Assembly (NCBI RefSeq): GCF_017566145.1
Contig: NZ_JABFCL010000017.1
Coordinates: 1-35,210, forward strand
Source of the DNA: Bittarella massiliensis (ex Durand et al. 2017)
GTDB lineage: Bacteria; Bacillota; Clostridia; Oscillospirales; Ruminococcaceae
DNA length: 35,210 bases
Direction of reading: 5' to 3'
Shown in pieces: positions 23,553 through 30,981 of the stretch. The notes under the pieces were generated by a model. That model worked only from the letters and a program-made list of their open reading frames with translations. It ran no database searches and was not told where the DNA came from. Positions within the stretch are counted from its first letter, which is position 1; each line of letters opens with the position of its first letter. The position numbers and the translations under genes are program-made.

Positions 23553-23667
23553 GCCGCCTGCGGGGGGGAGAGGGGGGATATTGAACCCTGCGGTGGTGCA
23601 ATGGGCGCAGAGGCGCGGCCGCAGAGAAGGGCAGGGCCGTGGCCCTGCAAGGGGGGGACAGTGAACG
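23553..23667. other. Spacer with a shared intergenic motif
   Basis: It contains GGGGGGATATTGAACCCTGC (23572-23591), matching the spacer at 13512, and a small hairpin CAGGGCC-GT-GGCCCTG near 23630-23645. No gene is seen. Confidence 0.35.
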
Positions 23668-24180
23668 GGGGTTGGATTGGGTGAGGGGGGAGTACCTGCC
23701 CGACTGCCGGCGGGCGACTGCTCCCGGCTTTTCGGGTTGCCCGGTGGACCCGGGCGAGGGAATCTTGGGCTGGGAGCGGAGGGCCCCGGTGCGGACCCTG
23801 CAGGAGCCGGGGGGGAGTGGAAGTCGGACGCCCGCTACCGCGAGGAGGGGGGAGCGGGTGCGGCCGATGGGCCGGATGGGGGCGGCTGGGGTCTGGGCGG
23901 CCGGCTCCTCCTGACCTGCGAGAGCTCTGGTCTCATTTTGGCCCGGGCACTGGTAGGGCCGGAGGCGGCCTTTGCGGGGAGACCGAAATGGTGGGGCTGG
24001 CGAGATGGCCCTGGCGGTGGGGGCGAGGGGCTGCTGCTCTTCCCCGATCGCACCCTTCCCCTGTGCGAGAATGCCGCTTAGCGCCTCTTTGCCGGGCAGC
24101 CCTACAAGTCGGCCGCCGGCGGGGGCGCTGGGGCTGTTGGGCTTACTGATCGGTCTCCTCGGCAGGGGAGAGCGAGCCGG
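23668..24180 (+). pseudogene. Degraded coding remnant, family unknown
   Basis: Protein-like sequence can be followed only by changing frame and passing a stop. It begins TTG (23668) LDWVRGEYLPDCRRA, shifts near 23810 (a G-run) into GEWKSDARYREEGG, and continues ...LLLFPDRTLPLCENAA to a TAG at 24079-24081. The same frame then resumes as RLFAGQPYKSAAGGGAGAVG before decaying. Composition and strand-specific codon look resemble the neighbours. I do not recognise the family. It could also be non-coding GC-rich DNA. Confidence 0.35.
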
Positions 24181-24229
24181 CCTTTTAGAGGGGATGGGCG
24201 CGGGGCAAAGGGAAGGTCAGCACAGGTGC

Positions 24230-24281
24230 AAAAAGGGGCGCCCTGTCAAGCGGATAACAGCTGACGGCGCGCCCCCTTTTT
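24230..24281. terminator. Terminator-like hairpin between convergent units
   Basis: An outer stem AAAAAGGGGCGC / GCGCCCCCTTTTT with one bulge, an inner GTCA/TGAC, and A5/T5 flanks. It can act on either strand. Confidence 0.7.
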
Positions 24282-24637
24282 GACGGGCCAGCGGGTTTTG
24301 CGGCGTGTTCCGACGGCGGCGGTTGCCGCCGCGGCCGGCAGGGCGGCCAGCGCCCGGAGACCCGCTTGGGCGGGGCCACCCGTCGCCGGCGACAGGTCTT
24401 CGGGGAGAGGGGACAGGGGGTTCCTCCTCCGGCGGGGAGGCGGTTTTTTCAAAGATTCCTTTGGGCGGGGCGGAGGGGGAGCCGCGCCTTTTCCGCCCTC
24501 CCCGGCCGACGGTTGGCCGCCCGCCTGCCGCGCGGGGAGAGAGGGCGATTGGGTCCGGCACTGGGGGTGTAAAGAGCGAGGGGGAGGGGTCCAGCGCCCT
24601 GCCGGCGGCGGGCTGGCCGGTGGGGAGGCAAGAGAAA
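24282..24637. other. GC-rich spacer without a recognised gene
   Basis: Open frames occur on both strands, but their translations are low-complexity (Gly/Arg/Pro) and no family is evident. Confidence 0.4.
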
Positions 24638-24674
24638 AGAGATTCGGAACCGCTGGCGGCGGTTCCGAATCTCT
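24638..24674 (-). terminator. Terminator of the leftward nucleoside hydrolase operon
   Basis: A 16-bp perfect stem (24638-24653 with 24659-24674) with a 5-nt loop. On the minus strand it is followed by TTTCTCTT. Confidence 0.88.
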
Positions 24675-24697
24675 CTCGTGTTGAAGGGGGGCGGGGG

Positions 24698-25675
24698 TTA
24701 GCCCCTCGCCAGAATGCCCTTGAGCATGGCCGCGAATTTGTCCCGGTCGGCGTGGAAGGCGAAGAAGCAGTTGGGCTCATCCTTGTCGATGCGGGCGCGC
24801 AGGTCCAGGCAGGTCTGTCCGTCGGCGTAGCCGCCGGAGATGTCCACATGGCAGCAGACGGGGCGGACGTCGGTGAGGACGGTGGGGTCCAGGAGGGCGC
24901 AGACGGCCAGGGCGTCGTGGATGGGGGCGCCCTGATAGGCCTTCATGTCGGCGTCCATCGAGTAGCCCTTGGTGCGCTGCTCGATGAGGGTGGCCACTGC
25001 GTCGGCGGCTTTGTTGCCCAGGGCGCGCATCTCGGCGGCGTCCTCCACCGTGAGGTAGCACTCGTGGGTGGCGTCCAGGGGGACCAGGGTCACCTTGCAG
25101 CCGGACTGGAGCACCACCTCCAGCGATTCGGGGTCGACCCAGACATTGTACTCGGCCATGGGGGTGGTGTTGTTGACCAGATAGCCGCCGCCCATGATCA
25201 TGATCTCCTCGATGTGATCGACGATGCGGGGGTCGGCGCGGATGGCCATGCCGATGTTGGTCAGGGGGCCGACGGGGATCAGGGTGATCTTCTCCTCGGC
25301 GTGTAGCAGGGTGTCGATGAGCCAGGTGACGGCGGGTTCCGCCTCCTCCTTCAGATCGGTTTCGGGCAGGGGCAGGTGGTCGCCGTGGACCAGGGAGCGC
25401 ACCCCGGTCATCTCCCCCTCCCGGTGGGGGATGCCGGGTTTGCGCCCGGGGGTGAGGGTGGCCACCATGGGGTACTCGCAGCCCCGGTAGACCGGCACGT
25501 CGGAGCCCATGAGGGCCTTGACCCGCAGGGTGTTGTCGGTGGTGAGCTTTACCTCCCGGTTGCCGTTGACCGAGCAGATGCCGATGACATCCAGTTCGGG
25601 GGCCAGCAGGGCGGCGATGATGGCGACGGCGTCGTCGGTGCCGGTATCCACATCTAAAATCACTTTTCTGGGCAT
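24698..25675 (-). CDS. Nucleoside hydrolase 2 (IU-NH family)
   Basis: A 325-residue nucleoside hydrolase, a closer paralog of hydrolase 1 than of hydrolase 3 by eye (shared LMGSDVPVYRGCEYP, GGYADGQTCLDLRAR and NCFFAFHADR). The Ca2+ motif is DVDTGTDDAVAI; PVGPLTNIGMAI, AEYNVWVDPESLEVV, PLDATHECYL and PIHDALAVCALLDP are intact. ATG 25675 follows AAAGGAGGAG. It is second in a leftward operon 37 nt behind hydrolase 3 and ends at its own terminator. Confidence 0.93.
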   Translation of the reverse strand: MPRKVILDVDTGTDDAVAIIAALLAPELDVIGICSVNGNREVKLTTDNTLRVKALMGSDVPVYRGCEYPMVATLTPGRKPGIPHREGEMTGVRSLVHGDHLPLPETDLKEEAEPAVTWLIDTLLHAEEKITLIPVGPLTNIGMAIRADPRIVDHIEEIMIMGGGYLVNNTTPMAEYNVWVDPESLEVVLQSGCKVTLVPLDATHECYLTVEDAAEMRALGNKAADAVATLIEQRTKGYSMDADMKAYQGAPIHDALAVCALLDPTVLTDVRPVCCHVDISGGYADGQTCLDLRARIDKDEPNCFFAFHADRDKFAAMLKGILARG

Positions 25676-25712
25676 GGTGTTGTCTCCTCCTTTATCTCGC
25701 CTGGCCCGGCTT

Positions 25713-26702
25713 CTAGCGGTCGGCCAGCTTTAAGATGTCCATGACCATGGAGCGGAACTTCTCCCGGTCGGCGTGCATGGCGAAATAGCAGTTGGGCGCT
25801 TCCTTGTTGGTGCGCATCCGCCGGTCCAGGCAGGTCTGCCCGTCGGCGTACCCGGCGGCGATGTCCACGTGGCAGTTGACCTCCTCCACCTCGGTGAGGA
25901 CGGTGGGGTCCAGCAGGGCGCAGACGGCCAGGGCGTCGTGCACCGGCGCGCCGGAGTACTCCTTCATGTCCACGTCGTTGGAATAGCCCCGGGTGCGCTT
26001 TTCGATGATGGCGGCCACCGCGTCGGCGGTCTTGGTGCCCAGCTTGCGAATCTCGGCGGCGTCCTCGGTGGTGAGGTAGCACTCGTGGGTGGCGTCCAGG
26101 GGCACCCAGGTGATCTTGCAGCCCGACTGCATCACGATCTCGGCGGCTTCGGGGTCGACCCAGACGTTGTACTCGGACACGGCGGAGGAGTTGTTGGTGA
26201 GGAAGCCCCCGCCCATGATCATGATCTCCTCGATGTTCTCGGCGATCTCCGGCGCCACCCGCAGGGCCATGCCGATGTTGGTCAGGGGGCCGACGGGGAT
26301 CAGGGTGATCTTCTCCTCGGTGTTTTTCAGGGTGTGCACCAGGTAGCTGACCGCGCACTCCTCCTGCTCTTTGAGGTCGGTTTCGGGGATCTCCAGGTGG
26401 TCGCCGTGCACCAGGGCCTCGACGCCGGTCATCATCCCCTCCCGCCAGGGGATGTTGGGTTTGCGCCCCGGTTTGAGGGTGGAGACCATGGGGTACTCGC
26501 AGCCCCGGTAGACCGGCACCTCGCCCCGGCCCAGCAGGTCGAGCACCCGCAGGGTGTTGTCGGTGGTGAGGCGAACCTCCCGGTTGCCGTTGACCGAGCA
26601 GATGCCGATGACCTCCAACTCGGGGGCCAGCAGGGCCAGCATGATGGCCACCGCGTCGTCTGCGCCGGTGTCCACGTCGAGAATGACTTTGCGCTTGTCC
26701 AT
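25713..26702 (-). CDS. Nucleoside hydrolase 3 (IU-NH family)
   Basis: A 329-residue member of the same family. Motifs are DVDTGADDAVAIMLALLAPE near the N-terminus, PVGPLTNIGMALR, SEYNVWVDPEAAEIV, PLDATHECYL and PVHDALAVCALLDP. Specificity-determining segments differ from the other two (ALVHGDHLEIPETDLKEQEE; GYSNDVDMKEYSGA), suggesting a different base preference (inference). ATG 26702 has AGGAGGAAG upstream; the frame is open further upstream but not protein-like. It is first in the operon with hydrolase 2. The upstream 80 nt contain a TATACT (minus strand, near 26757-26762) without a clear -35. Confidence 0.93.
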   Translation of the reverse strand: MDKRKVILDVDTGADDAVAIMLALLAPELEVIGICSVNGNREVRLTTDNTLRVLDLLGRGEVPVYRGCEYPMVSTLKPGRKPNIPWREGMMTGVEALVHGDHLEIPETDLKEQEECAVSYLVHTLKNTEEKITLIPVGPLTNIGMALRVAPEIAENIEEIMIMGGGFLTNNSSAVSEYNVWVDPEAAEIVMQSGCKITWVPLDATHECYLTTEDAAEIRKLGTKTADAVAAIIEKRTRGYSNDVDMKEYSGAPVHDALAVCALLDPTVLTEVEEVNCHVDIAAGYADGQTCLDRRMRTNKEAPNCYFAMHADREKFRSMVMDILKLADR

Positions 26703-26900
26703 AGAACCTTCCTCCTGTCGCTGTTGTGGAGGGGGTTTCCCCTCCTGTGTACCCCAAGTATAGGCGCTTCCCCCACCTGTGGGGAGGACAATTGCCCTAA
26801 GAAATAGACAAACATTGCAGTTATTATTGCGCGTTTTGACGAAGAATGTGGGCGGCCCCGCACAGATTTGGGGGCGGCTGGGGGGTGGCGGGGAGGGCGC

Positions 26901-26945
26901 AAAAAAGAGAGCCGGTTCGGGAAGGGGCCCGAAAACCGGCTCTCT
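26901..26945 (-). terminator. Terminator of the group B hydrogenase operon
   Basis: A 12-bp stem AGAGAGCCGGTT / AACCGGCTCTCT extended by CGGG/CCCG past a 2-nt bulge. On the minus strand it ends in T6. Confidence 0.92.
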
Positions 26946-26991
26946 GGCAGCGTTTTTGGTTGTTGGCGGGCGGGTTTGCCCGGGTGGGGAT

Positions 26992-28476
26992 CTACTGCCC
27001 CTCTTCCCCCTCAAAGAGGTCGATGGGGGATTCGGCCTTGAACTTGTTGACGGCGGCGGTGGCCTTGTTGATGGGCTGCAGGGTGCCGGGGCCGGCGACG
27101 CAGCCGCCGACGCAGGCCATCCCCTCCATCAAGTAGCCCTCGCGCTTGCCGGCCTTGGCGATGGCCAGCATCTTCTTGCAGTTGGCCAGCCCCTCGGCCC
27201 GGTCCATCTTGACCTCCACCTCGGGGTAGAGTTTGTGTACCCCGCTGGCGATGGCCCCGGCCACCCCGCCGGAGACGGCGTAACCCCGCCCCTCGGGGGC
27301 GGCGTCGGCGAAGGGTTCGCCCTCGATCTCGCCGAAGTCCACGTCCTTGGCGGCGAACATCCCCATCAGCTCTTCAAAGGTGATGACGTAGTCCACGTCG
27401 CTGCGGATGGTGCGGCGCATGGCCTCCAGCTTTTTGGCGGAGCAGGGGCCGATGAAGGCCACCTTGTGGTCCGGATGGGTCTTTTTGACGTGGCGGGCGG
27501 TCTCCACCATGGGGGTGTAGGCCTGGGAGAGGTACTGGGAGATCTCGGGAAACTCGTTTTTGGCCATGACCGACCAGGCCGGGCAGCAGGAGGTGGCCAG
27601 GAACCGGGCCTCCCCGGTGGCCACGTGCTTGGCGTAGTGGTGCACCTCTTCCACGGTGCCCCGGTCGGCCCCCCAGCCCACCTCCACCACGTCGGCAAAG
27701 CCGATGAGTTTGAGGGCGGCCTTCACCTTGTCGGGGGTGGCGGCGGGGCCGAACTGGCCCACAAAGGAGGGGGCCACCTCGGCCACCACCGGGACCCCCT
27801 CTTTGAGGGCGGTGGCCAGCTGGAACAGCTGGGACTTGTCGGTGATGGCGCCAAAGGGGCAGGAGACGATGCACTGGCCGCAGGCCACGCACTTGTCGTA
27901 GTCGATCTTGGCGCGGCCCAGGTGGTCGCTGCCGATGGCCTTTACCCCGCAGGCGGCGGCGCAGGGCCGGTCGTATTTGACGATGGCGCTGTAGGGGCAG
28001 ACCTCTTTGCAGCGGCCGCATTTGAGGCACTTGTCCTGGTCGATGACCGTCCCCTCGGCGGTGAACTGGATGGCCGACACCGGGCAGACCGACACGCAGG
28101 GGTGGGCCAGGCAGTGGCGGCAGTTGTCGGTGACCATGTAGGAGGTCTCGGGACAGGCGTTGCAGGCAAAGGGGATGACGTTGATGAGCGGCAGCTCGTA
28201 GGCCTGGTTGATGAGCATGTCGTCGCTGAGGCCCTTGGAGATGGGGGCGTTGTCGTTGATGTCGCGCAGGGGCAGGCCCATGGCCAGCCGCAGCCGCTCG
28301 CCGACGATGGCCCGCTCTTTGAAGACGCTGTCGCGGTATTGGGGAATCTCGCCCGAGATGATCTTGTAGGGCAGCTCCTCCACCTTTTCCTGGCTCCACC
28401 CCTCAAAGGCGAGGCGGGCGATCTCGGTAAAGATTTGGCGGCGAATTTTGGTGACGGGTGTGTAAACTCCTCTCAC
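26992..28476 (-). CDS. [FeFe] hydrogenase, group B type
   Basis: A 494-residue iron-only hydrogenase that makes or uses H2. Ferredoxin-type cysteines lie at 119/122/127/131, 150/153/156/160, 172/176 and 196/199/202/206. The H-cluster motifs are complete: TSCCPAW (295-301, with both the ligand and the proton-relay Cys), GPCSAKK (343-349) and EGMACVGGCVAGPG (451-464). The layout, including the N-terminal ~100-residue segment with SDDMLINQAYELPLINVIPF, fits the group B (B1/B3) family. GTG 28476 follows GAGGAAG. The gene lies 7 nt after the small 2Fe-2S gene, with which it shares a promoter and a Rex-like site. Maturases (HydEFG) are not in the window. Confidence 0.94.
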   Translation of the reverse strand: MRGVYTPVTKIRRQIFTEIARLAFEGWSQEKVEELPYKIISGEIPQYRDSVFKERAIVGERLRLAMGLPLRDINDNAPISKGLSDDMLINQAYELPLINVIPFACNACPETSYMVTDNCRHCLAHPCVSVCPVSAIQFTAEGTVIDQDKCLKCGRCKEVCPYSAIVKYDRPCAAACGVKAIGSDHLGRAKIDYDKCVACGQCIVSCPFGAITDKSQLFQLATALKEGVPVVAEVAPSFVGQFGPAATPDKVKAALKLIGFADVVEVGWGADRGTVEEVHHYAKHVATGEARFLATSCCPAWSVMAKNEFPEISQYLSQAYTPMVETARHVKKTHPDHKVAFIGPCSAKKLEAMRRTIRSDVDYVITFEELMGMFAAKDVDFGEIEGEPFADAAPEGRGYAVSGGVAGAIASGVHKLYPEVEVKMDRAEGLANCKKMLAIAKAGKREGYLMEGMACVGGCVAGPGTLQPINKATAAVNKFKAESPIDLFEGEEGQ

Positions 28477-28483
28477 GTTGCAA

Positions 28484-28756
28484 TCACTTCCTCACAATCG
28501 ATAAAATGCGTGTCATAACCTCTTCGTTGGTGGCCTTTTCGATCTGCTGGCCGTCGACAAAGACCACCGGGCAGACCTGGCTGTGGTCGTGCTCGGTGTG
28601 GCAGACCTGGGTCTCCACCTGGATCTTTACCCCGTGGCGCATCTCGTACTTGAGTTTTTTCAGGCTCTCCACCGACTCAATGATGTCCATGGCGCCATTC
28701 ATGATGCACTGGGTGCAAACGCAGACGACCACACGGATGGATTTCATCGTTTTCAC
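28484..28756 (-). CDS. Small 2Fe-2S thioredoxin-like protein (NuoE/HydC-like, altered)
   Basis: A 90-residue protein with the thioredoxin-like ferredoxin outline. The first Cys pair is Cys12-x4-Cys17 (VCVCTQC, with an extra Cys14). The second pair, normally C-x3-C, is here Cys52-x9-Cys62 with a His-rich insert (CHTEHDHSQVC), so the cluster may be bound differently or another metal may bind. It ends VDGQQIEKATNEEV as in NuoE-like proteins. The GTG at 28756 has GGAG 9 nt upstream; ATG 28747 (AGGTG 6 nt upstream) is an equally good start. It is the first gene of the hydrogenase operon and probably an electron-transfer partner. Confidence 0.8.
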   Translation of the reverse strand: MKTMKSIRVVVCVCTQCIMNGAMDIIESVESLKKLKYEMRHGVKIQVETQVCHTEHDHSQVCPVVFVDGQQIEKATNEEVMTRILSIVRK

Positions 28757-28798
28757 CTTTGTTCACTCCTGCTCTTATTTGGTTTGCCGTTGGGCGGT

Positions 28799-28816
28799 TT
28801 GATACCGAATTAACAA
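28799..28816 (-). promoter_or_regulatory. Rex-like operator
   Basis: On the minus strand TTGTTAA-TTCG-GTATCAA: the left half is a perfect Rex half-site and the right half matches TTAACAA at 5 of 7. It lies ~9 nt downstream of the -10, where binding would block transcription. Rex senses NADH/NAD+ and commonly controls fermentation and hydrogenase genes in Clostridia. Confidence 0.5.
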
Positions 28817-28824
28817 TCTAATCT

Positions 28825-28853
28825 ATTATACACTGGCGATACCGCCATTTCAA
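28825..28853 (-). promoter_or_regulatory. Consensus promoter of the group B hydrogenase operon
   Basis: On the minus strand TTGAAA, a 17-nt spacer and a perfect TATAAT. The spacer itself contains the palindrome TGGCG-GTAT-CGCCA, a possible second operator. Confidence 0.88.
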
Positions 28854-28901
28854 TAGCATTTATCGACAGTTTTTCCGCCCGATTTTGGCAGGAACGCGGC
28901 C

Positions 28902-28930
28902 TTTTCCCGACCGGCGCCATCGTGTATAAT
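28902..28930 (+). promoter_or_regulatory. Promoter of the HydS operon
   Basis: A perfect TATAAT (28925-28930) with a weak TTTTCC (28902-28907) at 17 nt. It lies ~85 nt before the first gene and is divergent from the group B promoter. Confidence 0.6.
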
Positions 28931-29015
28931 AGATAAAATAGAGAAGCCATGCCCACCCCCCTGCCCGGCGGGGCGGCGGGGCCGGCATTTTGACGCGAGG
29001 AGGCGCAGAGAGACG

Positions 29016-29270
29016 ATGGTTACAGTGACAGTCTGTGTGGGCAGTTCCTGCCACATGAAGGGCTCCTACCAGGTCATCAAGACCTTTCAGGAGATCATCA
29101 AGGAGCGGGGGCTGGAGGACAAGGTGGCCCTCAAGGCCTCGTTTTGCATGGGGCGCTGTTTGGACGGCATCTCCATGCAGGTGGACGACGAGCCCATCTC
29201 CCATGTGGGGTTTGCCAACGCCAGCGACATTTTTTACCAGCACGTACTGCCCAAGGTAGAGGAGGAATGA
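29016..29270 (+). CDS. NuoE/HydC-like [2Fe-2S] thioredoxin-fold protein
   Basis: An 84-residue protein with the standard pattern for one [2Fe-2S] cluster: Cys7-x4-Cys12 (VCVGSSCHMKG) and Cys44-x3-Cys48 (FCMGRCLDG). It resembles the C-terminal domain of NuoE/HoxE and is likely to carry electrons to or from the sensory hydrogenase encoded 4 nt downstream. ATG 29016 is preceded by GAGG. It differs from the other small 2Fe-2S protein at 28484 in having the normal second Cys pair. Confidence 0.88.
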   Translation: MVTVTVCVGSSCHMKGSYQVIKTFQEIIKERGLEDKVALKASFCMGRCLDGISMQVDDEPISHVGFANASDIFYQHVLPKVEEE

Positions 29271-29274
29271 GACG

Positions 29275-30981
29275 GTGAGCAGCATCATCAAACTCAACGA
29301 GGGGAACTGCCAAAACTGCTACAAGTGCATCCGGCACTGCCCCATCAAAGCCATCTCCTTTTCGGGGGGGAAGGTGCAGATCATCGAGGACGAGTGCGTC
29401 CTCTGCGGCACCTGCGTGGACGTCTGCCCGCAGAACGCCCGCTTCACCACCGACCACCGGCCCAAGGTGCTGGAGCTGCTGAAGGGGCCCGACCCGGTCT
29501 ACGTGACCCTGGCCCCCTCGTACAAGAGCTACTTCACCGACCTCACCTTTGAGCAGCTCTCGGCCGCCCTCAAGGCCGTGGGCTTTGCCGGGGTGGAGGA
29601 GACCGCCGTGGGCGCCTACGAGACCTCCCGCGCCTACGCCCAGCTGATGGCCGCCGGCGAGATGGAGAACATCATCGCCACGGCCTGCCCCTCGGTGGTG
29701 ATGATGGTGGAGCGCCACTACCCGGCCATCGCCCAGTGGCTGGCCCCGGTCTACTCCCCCATGATGGCCCACGCCAAGATGATGAAGGAGAGATACGGCC
29801 AGAACATCCACGTGATCTTTATCGGCCCCTGCCTGGCCAAGAAGGAGGAGGCCATGGACCCCCTGGCCGGGGGGGACGTGGACTACGCCCTGAGCTTCAA
29901 CGCCCTGCGCGCCCTCATCGAGGGGGCCCCAAAGGAGGAGAGCGACGGGGAGGCGGTGGGCACCGCCCACCCGGTCAGCCGCCTCTACCCCAAGCCCAGC
30001 GGCATTCTCAAGAGCATCGAGCCGGCGAGTTACGGCCACTACCGCAAGGTCTGTGTCGACGGGGTGGAAAACTGCATGGAGCTCTTCTCCTGGCTGGAGA
30101 ATGAACACCCCACCGGCCTCTTCATCGAGGCCAACATGTGCGCCGGGGCCTGCCTGGGCGGCCCGGTGATGCGCCGGGAGGGGATCTCCAGCTTCCGCGG
30201 GCGGATGGAGATCGACGACCAGCCCAAGCCCCGGGACGCCCGGCCCGCCCCCTCGGCCGCCTGTGAGCTCTCCCACCTGCGGCTGTTCCGGGGGGCCCCC
30301 AAGGCCGAGCCCATCCCCACCGAGGAGGAGATCCGCGCCATCCTCGCCCAGATCGGCAAGACCAGCCCGGAGCAGGAGCTCAACTGCGGCGGCTGCGGAT
30401 ACGAGACCTGCCGGGACAAGGCCATTGCCGTCTACCGGGGGAAGGCCGATGTCAACATGTGCCTGCCCTACCTGAGAGAGAAGGCGGAGAATATCTCCTC
30501 CACCGTCATCCAGCACTCCCCCAACGGCACCATCGCCCTCACCGAGGAGCTGGAGGTGCTGGACCTGAACCCCGCCGCCGAGGAGATGATGGGGCTGCGC
30601 CGGGAGAGCGCCGTCGGCCAGATCATCCCCGAGTTTTTCGGCGACGACACCTTTGACCGCGCCAGAGAGAGCGGCCGACCGGCCATGAAGAACGAAGTGG
30701 TGGTGGGCGAGGGCGTCAGCGTGGAGGAGACGGTGATCTACATCCGCGAGAACCGGATGTTCATCGTCTTTATGAAGGACATGACCGCCGAGAACGAGAA
30801 CAAGAAAAAGCTGGAGGCCCTGCGGATGCACACCGTGGACACCGCCCAGAAGGTCATTGACAAGCAGATGCGGGTGGCCCAGGAGATCGCCTCCCTGCTG
30901 GGGGAGACCACCGCCGAGACCAAGGTGGCCCTCACCAGCTTGAAAAAGAGCATGGAACAGGGGGAGGACGGTGCCCTATGA
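29275..30981 (+). CDS. hydS: Sensory [FeFe] hydrogenase with PAS domain (HydS, group C type)
   Basis: A 568-residue multidomain protein. In order: two [4Fe-4S] motifs (Cys 12/15/18/22 and 41/44/47/51); an H-cluster domain with TACPS (136-140), GPCLAKK (184-190) and EANMCAGACLGGP (285-297); a further Fe-S domain with CGGCGYETC (371-379) and Cys396; a PAS domain (~405-500); and a C-terminal helical, probably coiled-coil tail. In the first H-cluster motif the proton-relay Cys of catalytic enzymes is Ala137, as in HydS-type sensory hydrogenases. Such proteins are thought to detect H2 and pass a signal. The start codon at 29275 is GTG, 4 nt after the previous stop. Its end overlaps the phosphatase start (ATGA), matching the group C hydrogenases encoded with PP2C phosphatases. 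Confidence 0.92.
   Translation: MSSIIKLNEGNCQNCYKCIRHCPIKAISFSGGKVQIIEDECVLCGTCVDVCPQNARFTTDHRPKVLELLKGPDPVYVTLAPSYKSYFTDLTFEQLSAALKAVGFAGVEETAVGAYETSRAYAQLMAAGEMENIIATACPSVVMMVERHYPAIAQWLAPVYSPMMAHAKMMKERYGQNIHVIFIGPCLAKKEEAMDPLAGGDVDYALSFNALRALIEGAPKEESDGEAVGTAHPVSRLYPKPSGILKSIEPASYGHYRKVCVDGVENCMELFSWLENEHPTGLFIEANMCAGACLGGPVMRREGISSFRGRMEIDDQPKPRDARPAPSAACELSHLRLFRGAPKAEPIPTEEEIRAILAQIGKTSPEQELNCGGCGYETCRDKAIAVYRGKADVNMCLPYLREKAENISSTVIQHSPNGTIALTEELEVLDLNPAAEEMMGLRRESAVGQIIPEFFGDDTFDRARESGRPAMKNEVVVGEGVSVEETVIYIRENRMFIVFMKDMTAENENKKKLEALRMHTVDTAQKVIDKQMRVAQEIASLLGETTAETKVALTSLKKSMEQGEDGAL

Noticed and set aside
24282..24637. Gene in the 24.3-24.6 kb spacer
   Set aside because: All frames give low-complexity Gly/Arg/Pro translations without a ribosome site or recognisable motif.
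26779..28518. A 579-codon plus-strand frame opposite the hydrogenase
   Set aside because: An antisense frame rich in Gly, Asp and Val; the minus strand has all hydrogenase motifs.
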